Of a stretch of DNA of 64,000 bases, positions 38,208 to 50,170 are shown piece after piece. This DNA comes from Halopseudomonas bauzanensis (lineage in GTDB: Bacteria > Pseudomonadota > Gammaproteobacteria > Pseudomonadales > Pseudomonadaceae). How positions within the stretch are numbered: position 1 is the stretch's first letter; each line of letters begins with the position of its first letter. The stretch is taken from positions 44,725 to 108,724 of the forward strand of contig NZ_FOUA01000008.1 of assembly GCF_900114735.1 (NCBI RefSeq), written 5' to 3'. The position numbers and the translations under genes are program-made. The notes beneath the pieces are model-generated. The model made no database searches, was not told where the DNA came from, and saw nothing but the letters and a program-made list of their open reading frames with translations.

Positions 38208-39175
38208 ACCACCCCCGCGCGTAGCAGATCATGCATATTCAGGGCGCCGACCGGCTTGCCGTCGGCATCGACCACGAACAGGCCGCTGATCTTGCCGTCT
38301 TCCATGATTTTCAGTGCCTCGGCGGCCAATACACCCTGGCGGGCGGTCTTGCAGCGCGGCGTCATCACCTGCTCGATGCGGGCGTTGCGGATATCGATGT
38401 CCTGGTCCAGGGTGCGGCGCAGGTCACCGTCGGTGAAGATTCCGGCAAGCCGGCCTTCGCCATCGGTGATGCCGGTCAACCCCAGACCCTTGCGGGTCAT
38501 TTCCAGCAGCGCATCGCGCAGGGGCGTGTCGGGCGATACCAGCGGCATCTGTGGGCCGCTGTGCATGATGTCATCCACCAACAGCAGCAGGCGGCGACCG
38601 AGGCTGCCGCCGGGGTGCGAGAAAGCGAAATCCTCGGCGCTGAAGCCGCGGGCTTCCAGCAGGGCAATGGCCAGGGCGTCGCCCATCACCAGTGCGGTGG
38701 TAGTGCTGGAGGTGGGGGCCAGGTTCAGCGGGCAGGCTTCCTGCTCGACGCCGGTGTTCAGGTTGGCAACGGCGGCGCGGGCCAGTGTCGAATCGGGGTT
38801 GCCGGTAATGCTGATCATGGGAATGCCCAGGCGCTTGATCAGCGGCAGCAGGGTAACCACTTCAGCGGTATTGCCCGAGTTGGACAGGGCGATGACGACA
38901 TCATCACGGGTGATCATACCCATGTCGCCGTGACTGGCTTCGCCTGGATGCACGAAAAACGCCGGGGAGCCGGTGCTGGCCAGGGTGGCGGCAATCTTGC
39001 GACCGACATGCCCGGATTTGCCCATGCCGGTAACGACAATGCGCCCCGAACACTGGATGAGAGTGGCGCAGGCAGTATCGAAGTGGCCTTCGAGCCGGGT
39101 AAGCAGGCTGTCGACGGCGTCACGTTCCATACGGATGGTGCGTTGCGCTGATGCGGTGTAATCGAATTCTGGCAT
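38204..39175 (-). CDS. kdsD: Arabinose-5-phosphate isomerase
   Basis: KdsD interconverts ribulose-5-phosphate and arabinose-5-phosphate, the first committed step to Kdo. The 323-residue protein has an N-terminal SIS domain (VVTGMGKSGHVGRKIAATLA near residue 48, then HPGEASHGDMG) and two C-terminal CBS domains. ATG 39175 gives the usual N terminus; the 20-residue upstream extension is not typical. It heads the minus-strand kdsD-kdsC-lptC-lptA-lptB-rpoN unit and is divergent from the mla operon. Confidence 0.95.
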   Translation of the reverse strand: MPEFDYTASAQRTIRMERDAVDSLLTRLEGHFDTACATLIQCSGRIVVTGMGKSGHVGRKIAATLASTGSPAFFVHPGEASHGDMGMITRDDVVIALSNSGNTAEVVTLLPLIKRLGIPMISITGNPDSTLARAAVANLNTGVEQEACPLNLAPTSSTTTALVMGDALAIALLEARGFSAEDFAFSHPGGSLGRRLLLLVDDIMHSGPQMPLVSPDTPLRDALLEMTRKGLGLTGITDGEGRLAGIFTDGDLRRTLDQDIDIRNARIEQVMTPRCKTARQGVLAAEALKIMEDGKISGLFVVDADGKPVGALNMHDLLRAGVV

Positions 39176-39286
39176 GGGCTTTGATATCTGTTTTCGGTCA
39201 GCGCTGAGTATAACGTTTTGTGGCGGGCGGCTCATCTGTGTTGTTGCTGCGCTTTTCTGGTGGAAAACAAATGAAACCCATGCAGC

Positions 39287-39315
39287 TTGGGCTGCAACGG
39301 CGGAACTGGTATATT
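39287..39315 (+). promoter_or_regulatory. Promoter for the mla operon
   Basis: TTGGGC (39287-39292), 17 bases and TATATT (39310-39315) lie 55 bp before mlaF. The -35 matches 4 of 6 and the -10 matches 5 of 6. It lies in the 195 bp gap between the divergent kdsD and mlaF genes. Confidence 0.5.
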
Positions 39316-39370
39316 ACCCCGTTCATTTTTCCGTCATTGCGCCGGTTAACAGGTAAGGCCGCCTATAACT

Positions 39371-40189
39371 ATGCCCGAATCATCGGATTTTATCGTCGAT
39401 CTGCAGCAGGTAACCTTCACCCGGGGTGAGCGGACTATCTTCAATAATGTAGACATCCGGATCCCCCGCGGCAAGATTACCGGCATCATGGGGCCTTCGG
39501 GCTGCGGTAAGACCACCTTGCTGCGCCTGATCGGTGCGCAACTGCGCCCTGACAGCGGCGCCATTCTCGTCAATGGACAGAACATTCCCCAGCTGGGCCG
39601 TGAAGAGCTGTTTGCCGCGCGCCAGCATATGGGCATGCTGTTCCAGAGTGGGGCACTGTTTACCGACCTGAACGTGTTCGAGAACGTCGCCTTCCCGCTG
39701 CGAGTGCACACTCAGCTGCCGGAAGACATGATCCGCGATATCGTCCTGCTGAAACTCCAGGCCGTCGGCCTGCGTGGTGCCACGCAGTTGATGCCCGACG
39801 AACTGTCCGGTGGTATGAAGCGGCGCGTCGCGTTGGCCCGCGCTATCGCCCTGGACCCCGAGCTGATGATGTACGACGAGCCCTTCGTCGGCCAGGACCC
39901 GATTTCCATGGGCGTACTGGTGCGGTTGATCCGCCTGCTCAACGACGCACTGGGGCTGACCAGCATCGTGGTATCCCACGATCTGGCGGAAACCGCCAGT
40001 ATCGCCGACTACCTCTATGTGGTGGGTGATGGCCAGGTGCTGGGCCACGGCGAGCCCGATGAGTTGATGAACTCCGATAACCCGCGCATCCGTCAGTTCA
40101 TGCAGGGCGAGCCGGACGGCCCGGTGCCGTTCCACTTTCCTGCCACGGATTATGTGGATGAACTACTGCAGAAGGAGCGCAAGGCGTGA
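39371..40189 (+). CDS. mlaF: Mla phospholipid transport ATPase MlaF
   Basis: MlaF is the ATPase of the MlaFEDB complex that moves phospholipids between the inner membrane and MlaC. The 272-residue protein has Walker [12 protein letters not shown] near residue 40, the signature [14 protein letters not shown] near residue 147, Walker [14 protein letters not shown] near residue 166 and the switch SHDLAET. In Pseudomonas this operon is also known as ttg2 from solvent tolerance. It overlaps mlaE by 4 bp. Confidence 0.96.
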   Translation: MPESSDFIVDLQQVTFTRGERTIFNNVDIRIPRGKITGIMGPSGCGKTTLLRLIGAQLRPDSGAILVNGQNIPQLGREELFAARQHMGMLFQSGALFTDLNVFENVAFPLRVHTQLPEDMIRDIVLLKLQAVGLRGATQLMPDELSGGMKRRVALARAIALDPELMMYDEPFVGQDPISMGVLVRLIRLLNDALGLTSIVVSHDLAETASIADYLYVVGDGQVLGHGEPDELMNSDNPRIRQFMQGEPDGPVPFHFPATDYVDELLQKERKA

Positions 40190-40968
40190 GCATTCTTGCA
40201 AATCGGGTGACCCTGCTGGGGCGATCCGGCCTGAATCTGGTCGCGGCCATCGGCCGGTCCGGCATCTTCCTGTATCAGGCGCTGGCCGGACGTTCCAACT
40301 TCGGCAATCCCTTTGGCCTGCTGCTCAAGCAACTGTATGCCGTGGGGGTGCTGTCGCTGGCGATCATCACCGTTTCGGGGGTGTTCATCGGCATGGTTCT
40401 GGCACTGCAGGGTTACAATATCCTCAAGGACTACGGCTCCGAGCAAGCGGTCGGGCAGATGGTGGCGTTGACCCTGCTGCGTGAACTGGGGCCGGTGGTC
40501 ACCGCGCTGTTGTTCGCCGGCCGAGCCGGTTCGGCGCTGACCGCCGAGATCGGCCTGATGAAGGCCACCGAACAGCTCTCCAGCCTGGAAATGATCGGTG
40601 TCGACCCGCTCAAATATGTAGTCGCCCCTAGACTGTGGGCGGGCTTCATTTCCATGCCGCTGCTGTCGCTGATCTTCTGTGTGGTCGGCATCTGGGGCGG
40701 CGCCATGGTGGCCGTGGATTGGCTGGGCATCTATTCCGGCTCCTACTGGTCCAATATGCAGAACTCGGTACTCTTCAGTGCGGACGTGCTTAACGGGATG
40801 ATCAAATCCCTGGTATTTGCCGTCGTGGTGACCTGGATCGCGGTATTCCAGGGCTACGATTGCGAGCCGACGTCCGAGGGCATCAGCCGGGCTACCACCC
40901 GTACTGTTGTCTATGCCTCCCTGGCCGTGCTGGGCCTGGATTTCATTCTCACCGCTTTGATGTTTTGA
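40186..40968 (+). CDS. mlaE: Mla phospholipid transport permease MlaE
   Basis: MlaE is the membrane permease subunit. The 260-residue protein has about five transmembrane helices, the [20 protein letters not shown] stretch near residue 71, [20 protein letters not shown] near residue 98 and the C-terminal [20 protein letters not shown]. The start is GTG at 40186 in a GTGA overlap with the mlaF stop, with GGAG upstream. Confidence 0.95.
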   Translation: MSILANRVTLLGRSGLNLVAAIGRSGIFLYQALAGRSNFGNPFGLLLKQLYAVGVLSLAIITVSGVFIGMVLALQGYNILKDYGSEQAVGQMVALTLLRELGPVVTALLFAGRAGSALTAEIGLMKATEQLSSLEMIGVDPLKYVVAPRLWAGFISMPLLSLIFCVVGIWGGAMVAVDWLGIYSGSYWSNMQNSVLFSADVLNGMIKSLVFAVVVTWIAVFQGYDCEPTSEGISRATTRTVVYASLAVLGLDFILTALMF

Positions 40969-40986
40969 TCAGCCAAGGAAACTGCC

Positions 40987-41451
40987 ATGCGCACCCGTAA
41001 ACTGGAATTGACTGTCGGCCTGTTCATCCTGGCCGGATTGCTGGCCCTGCTGATACTTGCCCTGCGTGTCAGCGGTCTGACCCTGACCACCAGTGGCGAC
41101 ACCTATACGGTCTATGCCCACTTCGACAACGTGTCCGGCCTGACCGCTCGCTCCAAGGTAACCATGGCCGGTGTGACCATTGGCCAGGTCAAACGCATCA
41201 CCTTTGACAAGAACCGTTACACCGGCTTGGTCGAGATGTCGATCAACTCTGATGTCGACACCCTGCCGGCGGACAGTACCGCATCGATCGTCACCGCCGG
41301 CTTGCTCGGTGAGAAATACATTGGCATCTCCGTTGGCGGAGATGAACTGGTGCTGGCTGATGGTGACGAGATCCTCGATACCCAGTCGGCGCTGGTGCTT
41401 GAGGAACTGATCGGACGTTTCTTGCTCAATACCGTCAGCAAAGACGACTAA
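40987..41451 (+). CDS. mlaD: Mla phospholipid transport protein MlaD
   Basis: MlaD forms the periplasmic hexameric ring on MlaFEB. The 154-residue MCE-domain protein has one N-terminal transmembrane helix (LTVGLFILAGLLALLILALR) and the MCE motif FDNVSGLTARSKVTMAGVTI near residue 44. At 154 residues the length is normal for the pseudomonad protein. Confidence 0.95.
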   Translation: MRTRKLELTVGLFILAGLLALLILALRVSGLTLTTSGDTYTVYAHFDNVSGLTARSKVTMAGVTIGQVKRITFDKNRYTGLVEMSINSDVDTLPADSTASIVTAGLLGEKYIGISVGGDELVLADGDEILDTQSALVLEELIGRFLLNTVSKDD

Positions 41452-41463
41452 CAGGAGAAGACT

Positions 41464-42111
41464 ATGCGCAACGTCATGACGTGGGGCCTGGCCCTGTTGC
41501 TGAGCATGCCGCTGCTGGCTCAGGCTGCGGCGGCTACACCCCATCAGGTAGTGGAAGATACCTCCGTGCGGGTCATGGAAGTACTGGACTCCAACCGCGA
41601 GCTGTACAAGCAGGATTCCAACGCCTTTCTCGAAGGGCTCAACGAGGTCCTCGATCCGGTGGTCGACTTCAAGGGCATCGCTCGCAGCGTGATGACCGTA
41701 CGCTACAGCCGCAGTGCCTCGGATGAGCAGATGGAGCGCTTCATCGATACCTTCAAGCGCAGCATGGTCGAGTTCTATGGCAATGCTCTGCTCGAATTCA
41801 ATAGCGGCAAGATCGCCGTACTGCCGCCGGCCCGGGGCTCGCAGCAGTCTGAGCAGCGTGCCAGTGTGGATATGGAAGTGCAGGCCAATGATGGCAACGT
41901 CTACAAGGTGACCTATACCATGGCCAATATCGATGGCCAGTGGAAAGTGCGCAACGTGATCGTCGAAGGCATCAACATCGGCCTGCTGTTCCGTGACCAG
42001 TTCGCCCAGGCCATGCAGGCCCAACGCAATGACCTGGATGCGGTCATCGACAACTGGGGCAGTGTGGTTGCCGAGTCCCGCGAGATCGTCGAAGACGAGG
42101 CCGGCGAGTGA
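41464..42111 (+). CDS. mlaC: Periplasmic phospholipid-binding protein MlaC
   Basis: MlaC shuttles phospholipids between MlaD and the outer-membrane MlaA complex. The 215-residue protein has a cleavable signal (MPLLAQAAAA, about residue 23) and the family pattern FKGIARSVM near residue 70, with WKVRNVIVEGINIGLLFRDQ near residue 160. It overlaps mlaB by 4 bp. Confidence 0.95.
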   Translation: MRNVMTWGLALLLSMPLLAQAAAATPHQVVEDTSVRVMEVLDSNRELYKQDSNAFLEGLNEVLDPVVDFKGIARSVMTVRYSRSASDEQMERFIDTFKRSMVEFYGNALLEFNSGKIAVLPPARGSQQSEQRASVDMEVQANDGNVYKVTYTMANIDGQWKVRNVIVEGINIGLLFRDQFAQAMQAQRNDLDAVIDNWGSVVAESREIVEDEAGE

Positions 42112-42438
42112 CGGCGCGCTGGGTACCTGACGGCGAGCGGCTGCGGCTGGAAGGCGAGCTGGACTTCGTCAGCGCCATCCCGGTACGTGAGGCGCTCGAC
42201 AGCTTCCTGGCCAGCTCGGCCGGCAAACGCGTGGTGCTTGATCTGTCCGGCGTGACCCGGATCAACAGCGTCGGCCTGTCGCTATTGTTGTCTGCCGCTC
42301 GGTCGGCGCAGCAGAGCCAGGTTCAACTGCAGGCCACAGCGCTGCCGGCCGGCCTCCTGAGCATGGCGGCGGTATGCGGCCTGGATGATTGGCTGGAAAC
42401 ACTTTCTGCTGCCGACGGCAGCACAACGGAGATACCCC

Positions 42439-42452
<14 letters not shown>
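42108..42452 (+). CDS. mlaB: STAS domain protein MlaB
   Basis: MlaB is the small cytoplasmic STAS subunit that stabilises MlaF and is needed for activity. The 114-residue protein has the STAS core VVLDLSGVTRINSVGLSLLL near residue 43. The start is GTG within the mlaC stop region, and the 3' end overlaps ibaG by 14 bp. Confidence 0.9.
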
Positions 42453-43966
<1,514 letters not shown>

Positions 43967-43976
43967 GAGGATTTTC

Positions 43977-44618
43977 ATGAGCAATAGCCTGACCATCGCC
44001 CTGTCCAAGGGCCGCATCCTGGACGACACGCTGCCGCTGCTGAAGCTGGCGGGCATCGAGCCGGTGGAAGACCTGGACAAGAGCCGCAAGCTGATCTTCA
44101 GCACCAGCGACCCGGACGTGCGGCTGTTGATCGTACGCGCCACTGACGTGCCGACCTATGTCGAGCAGGGCGCTGCCGATCTGGGCGTGGCGGGCAAGGA
44201 TGTGCTCATGGAGTACGGCAGCCAGGGGTTGTACGAACCGCTGGATCTGAAGATTGCCAACTGCCGGCTGATGACGGCCGGCCCGGTGAATACGCCCGAG
44301 CCCAAGGGCCGCCTGCGGGTGGCCACCAAGTTCGTCAACGTCGCCCGTCGTTACTACGCCGAGCAGGGCCGCCAGGTGGAGCTGATCAAGTTGTATGGTT
44401 CCATGGAGCTGGCGCCGCTGGTCGGCCTGGCGGACAAGATCATCGATGTGGTCGATACCGGCAACACGCTCAAGGCCAATGGCCTCGAGCCGCAGGAACT
44501 GATCGCGGACATCAGCTCCCGGCTGATCGTCAACAAGGCGTCGATGAAGATGAAGCATGCCCGGATCAAGAGCCTGATTGACCTGTTGGCCGAGGCCGTC
44601 GAGCGCCGCGCCAACTGA
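43977..44618 (+). CDS. hisG: ATP phosphoribosyltransferase, short form
   Basis: HisG couples ATP and PRPP in the first step of histidine synthesis. At 213 residues this is the short form, which lacks the regulatory C-terminal domain and needs HisZ for feedback control. HisZ is not in this window. [20 protein letters not shown] opens the protein, and the PRPP loop [15 protein letters not shown] lies near residue 160. GAGAGGA precedes the start at 43977. Confidence 0.96.
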   Translation: MSNSLTIALSKGRILDDTLPLLKLAGIEPVEDLDKSRKLIFSTSDPDVRLLIVRATDVPTYVEQGAADLGVAGKDVLMEYGSQGLYEPLDLKIANCRLMTAGPVNTPEPKGRLRVATKFVNVARRYYAEQGRQVELIKLYGSMELAPLVGLADKIIDVVDTGNTLKANGLEPQELIADISSRLIVNKASMKMKHARIKSLIDLLAEAVERRAN

Positions 44619-44652
44619 TAGCACTACCCCGAACCCACTTGAGGAATACGCC

Positions 44653-45960
44653 ATGAACACGCCGTTGAAAATCGCCCGTTTGGATATCAATCAGGTCGAT
44701 TTCAACCATCATCTCGATGGGCTGCTGGCGTGGGAAGGTGTGTCTGACAAGGCGGTCAACGAGAGGGTCGAGGAAATCATCTCCGCCGTACGCGCCCGTG
44801 GCGATGCGGCGGTGGTGGAATATACCGCGCGCTTCGACGGACTCGAAGTGGCCAGCATGGCCGATCTGACCCTGGATCGTGCCCGCCTGGAGCAGGCACT
44901 CGATCGCATCACCGCCGAACAACGTCAGGCCCTGGAAGTAGCAGCCGAGCGGGTGCGGCTCTACCACGAGCATCAGCGTCAGGACTCCTGGCGCTACACC
45001 GAGGCTGATGGCACGGTACTCGGCCAGCAGGTAACGCCGCTGGATCGGGTTGGTCTCTATGTGCCGGGCGGCAAGGCGTCCTATCCTTCGTCGGTGCTGA
45101 TGAATGCGATTCCCGCCAAGGTCGCGGGTGTGCCCGAAGTGGTCATGGTGGTGCCGACGCCGCGCGGCGAGATCAACGAGCTGGTGCTGGCCGCAGCCTG
45201 TCTGGCCGGGGTTGATCGGGTATTCACTGTGGGTGGCGCGCAAGCCGTGGCCGCGCTGGCCTATGGCACTGACAGCATTCCCGGGGTGGACAAGATCGTC
45301 GGCCCGGGCAATATCTACGTGGCGACCGCCAAGCGCGCGGTGTTCGGCAAGGTCGGTATCGACATGATCGCCGGCCCCTCGGAAATCCTGGTGATCTGCG
45401 ATGGCCAGACCGATCCGGACTGGATCGCCATGGACCTGTTCTCCCAGGCCGAGCACGACGAAGACGCCCAATCGATTCTGCTGTCGCCGGACGCGGATTT
45501 TCTCGACGCGGTCGAAGCCAGTCTGAACAAGTTGCTGGGCAGTCTGGAGCGCAGCGACATGGTCCGTATCTCCCTGGAGAGTCGCGGCGCGCTGATCAAG
45601 GTCGACAGCCTGGAGCAGGCCTGCGAGCTGTCCAACCGCATCGCCCCCGAGCACCTCGAACTGTCGGTCGCCGACCCCGATGCCATGCTGTTGCAGATCC
45701 GTCACGCCGGCGCCATCTTCATGGGCCGCTTCACACCCGAAGCGCTGGGCGATTATTGCGCCGGCCCGAACCATGTGTTGCCGACCTCCGGTACCGCGCG
45801 GTTCTCGTCGCCGCTGGGCGTCTACGACTTCCAGAAGCGCTCCTCGGTGATCTTCTGCTCCCCGGAAGGTGCCTCGGAACTGGCGAAAACGGCCTCGGTG
45901 CTGGCTCGCGGCGAAAGCCTGACCGCGCACGCCCGCAGCGCGGAATACCGAATCAAATAA
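44653..45960 (+). CDS. hisD: Histidinol dehydrogenase
   Basis: HisD oxidises histidinol to histidine with two NAD. The 435-residue protein has the [20 protein letters not shown] motif near residue 133, [20 protein letters not shown] near residue 192, and the zinc/catalytic residues in [15 protein letters not shown] near residue 262 and [12 protein letters not shown] near residue 330. TTGAGGA precedes ATG 44653. It follows hisG by 34 bp. Confidence 0.97.
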   Translation: MNTPLKIARLDINQVDFNHHLDGLLAWEGVSDKAVNERVEEIISAVRARGDAAVVEYTARFDGLEVASMADLTLDRARLEQALDRITAEQRQALEVAAERVRLYHEHQRQDSWRYTEADGTVLGQQVTPLDRVGLYVPGGKASYPSSVLMNAIPAKVAGVPEVVMVVPTPRGEINELVLAAACLAGVDRVFTVGGAQAVAALAYGTDSIPGVDKIVGPGNIYVATAKRAVFGKVGIDMIAGPSEILVICDGQTDPDWIAMDLFSQAEHDEDAQSILLSPDADFLDAVEASLNKLLGSLERSDMVRISLESRGALIKVDSLEQACELSNRIAPEHLELSVADPDAMLLQIRHAGAIFMGRFTPEALGDYCAGPNHVLPTSGTARFSSPLGVYDFQKRSSVIFCSPEGASELAKTASVLARGESLTAHARSAEYRIK

Positions 45961-46009
45961 CAGCCCCAAGCCGGCAGCTTGCGGCTTGCTTCAAATCGAG
46001 GATTGACCT

Positions 46010-47065
46010 GTGAGTCGTTTCTGGAGCCCTTTTGTAAATGATCTGGTGCCTTACGTGCCGGGCGAGCAGCCCAAGCTGGACAACCTGATCAAGCTCAATA
46101 CCAACGAAAACCCCTACGGCCCGTCGCCCAGGGTGGTCGAGGCCATCCGGGCCCAGCTGGACGATAGCCTGCGGCTGTATCCGGCGCCCAATGCCGACCA
46201 GCTGAAAGACACCATTGCCAGTTATTACGGCGTGACCGCAGCCGAGGTGTTCGTCGGCAATGGCTCGGACGAAGTGCTGGCGCACATCTTCCATGCGCTG
46301 TTCCAGCATGGCAAACCGGTGTTGATGCCGGATATCAGCTACAGTTTCTACCCGGTGTACTGCGGTCTGTACGGTATCGAGGCCCAAACGCTGCCCTTGG
46401 CCGAGGATTTCAGTATTCGCCCGGCGGATTACCGGGGTGAGAACGGCGGCATCATCTTCCCCAATCCGAACGCGCCCACCGGCATGCTGATGCCGCTGGC
46501 CGGCATCGAGCAGATTCTGCAGGCCAACCCGGACTCGGTGGTAGTGGTAGATGAAGCCTACATCGATTTCGGCGGCGAGACGGCTATCGCGCTGGTGAAT
46601 CGCTACCCCAACCTGCTGGTGACCCAGACCCTGTCCAAGTCACGCTCGCTCGCCGGCTTGCGGGTGGGGCTGGCGGTGGGGCACGCGGATCTGATCGAGG
46701 CGCTGGAGCGGGTCAAGAACAGCTTCAACTCCTACCCGCTGGACCGCCTGGCGATTGTCGGGGCGGTGGCTGCCTTCGAGGATCAGGCGTATTTCCAGCA
46801 GACCTGCCAGGCGGTGATCAACAGTCGGGACGCCCTGAGCCAAGGACTGCAAGAACGCGGTTTCCAGGTGCTGCCGTCGGCCGCCAACTTCGTGCTGGCC
46901 CGACACGGCGAGCGGGACGCCGACGAACTCGCAGCTGGGCTGCGGGCGCAGAAGGTGATCGTGCGGCACTTCCGCGCGCCGCGCATCGAGCAGTTCCTGC
47001 GCATCACCGTAGGCACGCCGGAGCAGAACCAGGCGCTGCTGCGCGCCCTCGACGCGCTGCTTTAA
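46010..47065 (+). CDS. hisC: Histidinol-phosphate aminotransferase
   Basis: HisC is the PLP enzyme that makes histidinol phosphate from imidazole acetol phosphate. The 351-residue protein has [12 protein letters not shown] near residue 28, [13 protein letters not shown] near residue 150, and the PLP lysine in [16 protein letters not shown] near residue 210. The start is GTG at 46010 with GAGG upstream. A small inverted repeat (AAGCCG/CGGCTT, 45967-45988) separates it from hisD. It converges with algW. Confidence 0.95.
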   Translation: MSRFWSPFVNDLVPYVPGEQPKLDNLIKLNTNENPYGPSPRVVEAIRAQLDDSLRLYPAPNADQLKDTIASYYGVTAAEVFVGNGSDEVLAHIFHALFQHGKPVLMPDISYSFYPVYCGLYGIEAQTLPLAEDFSIRPADYRGENGGIIFPNPNAPTGMLMPLAGIEQILQANPDSVVVVDEAYIDFGGETAIALVNRYPNLLVTQTLSKSRSLAGLRVGLAVGHADLIEALERVKNSFNSYPLDRLAIVGAVAAFEDQAYFQQTCQAVINSRDALSQGLQERGFQVLPSAANFVLARHGERDADELAAGLRAQKVIVRHFRAPRIEQFLRITVGTPEQNQALLRALDALL

Positions 47066-47069
47066 GGTA

Positions 47070-48206
47070 TCAGGAGCCGAGGGTAGGCCGCACGCCAACC
47101 TCGGCGGTGAAGCTCATGGCTTCGCCGTTGCGCAGCACTTCCAGCTGCACCTGAGAGCCCGGCTTGGCACGGGCGACCTGATTCATCGCATGCCGGCCAT
47201 TGGTAATGGCCGCGTCATCGATCCGCAGGATGACATCCCCCGGCCGCAGGCCTGCGGACCAGGCCGGGCCGTTGCGATACAGGCCGGAGACCACGATGCC
47301 TTCGGTCTTGACCAGACCGAAGGACTCGGCCAAATCGCTGGTCAGCGGCTGCACCTCCACGCCCAGCCAGCCACGGATCACCCGGCCACGTTCGATGATT
47401 TCCTCCATCACATTCACCGCCAGGGGAGCAGGAATAGCAAAGCCGATGCCTTGGGAGCCACCGGACTGGGAGAAGATGGCCGTATTGATACCGATCAACC
47501 GGCCATGGGCATCTATCAAGGCGCCACCGGAATTGCCCTGGTTGATCGCTGCGTCAGTCTGAATGAAGTCCTCATAGGTATTGAGGCCCAGCTGATTGCG
47601 GCCAGTGGCGCTGATGATGCCCATGGTCACGGTCTGCCCCAGTCCGAAGGGGTTGCCGATAGCCATGACCACGTCGCCAGTGGATTGCTGCTCTTCAGTG
47701 CTGATGGTCACCGTGGGCAGGTCCGGCAGATTGATCTTGAGTACCGCGAGGTCGGTCTCGGGATCGGTGCCGATCAACTCGGCAATGGCTTCGCGGCCAT
47801 CGCGCAGCGCGATGAGAATCTCGTCGGCATCGGCAACCACATGGTTGTTGGTCAGCAGGTAGCCATCGCTGCGCAGGATTACCGCCGAGCCCAGACTGGA
47901 CTGGCGGCGTGACGGAGCTGGCAGGGTATTGGAATAGTCGCGCAGGGTCGGGGTGTCGAACGGACTGTTGTTGCGACTGGGTATCTGTTTGGTAGTGAAG
48001 ATGTTGGCCACGGCGGGAGCGGCCTTGCTGACGGCGTCGCTGTAGGACACCACGCCATTGCTGCTGGGCAGCGTCAGGGCGGGGGCCATTTGATAGGACG
48101 AATGCGCCGGCAGCCCTAGCCATTGCGGGAATTGCTGAATGATCAGCAGGGCGATCAACAGGCCACAGACGGCAGGCCAGCCCAGATTACGCAAAAAACC
48201 TTTCAT
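47070..48206 (-). CDS. algW: DegS-like serine protease AlgW
   Basis: AlgW is the inner-membrane site-1 protease that senses envelope stress and cleaves the anti-sigma factor MucA in Pseudomonas. The 378-residue protein has one N-terminal transmembrane helix (about residues 9-27), the trypsin-like triad in LLTNNHVV, DPETDLAVLKI and INQGNSGGALID, and one PDZ domain with RGWLGVEVQPL and GLRPGDVILRIDD. The start at 48206 has a weak ribosome site; an ATG 24 bases upstream is possible. It is divergent from the Nif3-like gene. Confidence 0.93.
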   Translation of the reverse strand: MKGFLRNLGWPAVCGLLIALLIIQQFPQWLGLPAHSSYQMAPALTLPSSNGVVSYSDAVSKAAPAVANIFTTKQIPSRNNSPFDTPTLRDYSNTLPAPSRRQSSLGSAVILRSDGYLLTNNHVVADADEILIALRDGREAIAELIGTDPETDLAVLKINLPDLPTVTISTEEQQSTGDVVMAIGNPFGLGQTVTMGIISATGRNQLGLNTYEDFIQTDAAINQGNSGGALIDAHGRLIGINTAIFSQSGGSQGIGFAIPAPLAVNVMEEIIERGRVIRGWLGVEVQPLTSDLAESFGLVKTEGIVVSGLYRNGPAWSAGLRPGDVILRIDDAAITNGRHAMNQVARAKPGSQVQLEVLRNGEAMSFTAEVGVRPTLGS

Positions 48207-48353
48207 TGGGGGTACCTGGAGTGCGGTCATGATGAATGGTCCGGAAGCGGCCATTATAGGGAGATTTTTTGGATTGTGCAGGTACGTATTGCAACCTTGT
48301 ATCCTTGTGCAACAGACACACGAAAACCTTTTTTTCATTGGGGGAGAGTCGTA

Positions 48354-49112
48354 ATGACACAATGTTCCGAGTTGGTCGCTTATTGCAATAATCTGCTGGA
48401 GAGGGGAGCCTTTCAGGATTATTGCCCCAACGGCCTGCAAGTGGAAGGGCGCAGCGATATTCAGCGGATAGTCACCGGAGTGACCGCCAGTCAGGCACTG
48501 ATTGAAGCTGCCGCGGCGCGGGGTGCTGATTTGCTGCTGGTGCACCACGGTTACTTCTGGAAGGGCGAAGCCGCTCCGATCACCGGATTGAAACAGCGGC
48601 GGATCAAGGCGTTGCTGGAGCACGGCATCAACCTGGTCGCCTATCACCTGCCCCTCGATGCCCATGCCAAGTTTGGCAATAACGTGCAATTGGCGCAGTT
48701 GCTCGGCTGGCATATCACTGGTGGGCTGGAGCCGGACAACCCAAGGTCCATCGGCCTGCAGGGTGAACTGAGCGAGGCGGTTTCCGGGGCCGAACTGGCC
48801 CAGCAGTTGAATATCGCCCTGGGGCGCGAGCCACTGTTCATCAGCGGCCATAGCCGCCCGGTGAAGCGTATCGCCTGGTGCACCGGTGCTGCCCAGGGGT
48901 ATATCGAAAAGGCGGTAGCGTTGGGTGTGGATGCTTTCATTACCGGCGAAGTTTCAGAGCCCACCATTCATATCGCCCGTGAATGCGGGATCAATTTCTA
49001 CGCCGCCGGCCACCATTCCACCGAGCGTTACGGTGTGAAAGCACTGGGCGAGCACCTGGGGGAGCACTTTGGTCTCGAGCATGAATTCATCGATATTGAC
49101 AACCCGGTCTGA
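48354..49112 (+). CDS. Nif3-like dinuclear metal protein
   Basis: The 252-residue protein belongs to the Nif3/YbgI (DUF34) family, hexameric dinuclear metal proteins whose reaction is still unsettled; GTP cyclohydrolase-like roles have been proposed. It has the metal ligands in LLVHHGYFWKGE near residue 64, YHLPLDAH near residue 96 and GHHSTERYG near residue 217. GGGGGAGA precedes ATG 48354. Placement beside algW is conserved in pseudomonads, but no functional link is known. Confidence 0.9.
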   Translation: MTQCSELVAYCNNLLERGAFQDYCPNGLQVEGRSDIQRIVTGVTASQALIEAAAARGADLLLVHHGYFWKGEAAPITGLKQRRIKALLEHGINLVAYHLPLDAHAKFGNNVQLAQLLGWHITGGLEPDNPRSIGLQGELSEAVSGAELAQQLNIALGREPLFISGHSRPVKRIAWCTGAAQGYIEKAVALGVDAFITGEVSEPTIHIARECGINFYAAGHHSTERYGVKALGEHLGEHFGLEHEFIDIDNPV

Positions 49113-49241
49113 GCGGGATCGGGTCGAACCGGGTCGTATATGCTTATAACTTAAAGGTATCGAAGGGCTGCTTATTAGAAGGGGATGGCTTTGATACAAT
49201 GCCGGCATTCTTATTCATGCCTCCTTCACCGTGAGTAGCCC

Positions 49242-50147
49242 ATGCTGGAAAAACTGACCCATCTCAAACAGCTGGAAGCTGAAAGCATCCATATCATCCG
49301 TGAGGTTGCCGCCGAATTTCAGAACCCGGTAATGCTCTACTCCATCGGCAAGGATTCGGCTGTGATGCTGCACCTGGCGCGCAAGGCCTTTTACCCAGGC
49401 CGCTTGCCGTTCCCGGTGCTGCATGTGGATACCGGCTGGAAATTTCGCGAGATGTACAGCTTCCGCGAACGCATGGTCGAGGAAATGGATCTGGACCTGC
49501 TGGTGCACATGAATCCCGAGGGTGTGGCGCAGGGCGTAGGTCCGTTTACTCACGGCAGCGCGGTGCATACCGATGTGATGAAAACCCAGGGCCTGAAACA
49601 GGCATTGGACAAGTACGGCTTCGATGCGGCCTTCGGCGGCGCGCGCCGGGATGAGGAGAAATCCCGGGCCAAGGAGCGTGTCTACTCCTTCCGTGACAAG
49701 CATCATCGCTGGGATCCGAAAAACCAGCGCCCGGAACTGTGGAACATCTACAACGGCAAGGTGCACAAGGGTGAAAGCATCCGCGTGTTCCCGCTGTCCA
49801 ACTGGACCGAGCTGGATATCTGGCAATACATCTATCTGGAAAGCATTCCGATCGTGCCGCTGTACTTCGCTGCCGAGCGCCCGGTGGTCAACCGTGACGG
49901 TTCGCTGATCATGGTCGATGACGAGCGCATGCCGCTGAACCCCGGCGAAACCCCGGAAATGAAGATGGTGCGCTTCCGTACCCTGGGTTGCTATCCGTTG
50001 ACCGGCGCCGTGGAGTCCACCGCGGCGACCCTGCCGGAAATCATCCAGGAAATGTTGTTGACCCGTACTTCCGAGCGCCAGGGCCGCGTGATCGATCATG
50101 ATCAGGCCGGATCGATGGAAGAAAAGAAACGCCAAGGCTACTTCTAA
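49242..50147 (+). CDS. cysD: Sulfate adenylyltransferase subunit 2
   Basis: CysD makes adenosine 5'-phosphosulfate from sulfate and ATP, driven by GTP hydrolysis in CysN. The 301-residue protein has the PP-loop [16 protein letters not shown] near residue 33 and the [20 protein letters not shown] motif near residue 134. The 129 bp upstream hold an AT-rich stretch around 49140-49200 that probably contains the promoter; I cannot assign a CysB site. cysNC follows by 23 bp. Confidence 0.97.
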   Translation: MLEKLTHLKQLEAESIHIIREVAAEFQNPVMLYSIGKDSAVMLHLARKAFYPGRLPFPVLHVDTGWKFREMYSFRERMVEEMDLDLLVHMNPEGVAQGVGPFTHGSAVHTDVMKTQGLKQALDKYGFDAAFGGARRDEEKSRAKERVYSFRDKHHRWDPKNQRPELWNIYNGKVHKGESIRVFPLSNWTELDIWQYIYLESIPIVPLYFAAERPVVNRDGSLIMVDDERMPLNPGETPEMKMVRFRTLGCYPLTGAVESTAATLPEIIQEMLLTRTSERQGRVIDHDQAGSMEEKKRQGYF

Positions 50148-50170
50148 GCGCCCGCCCGGAGAATTATGTA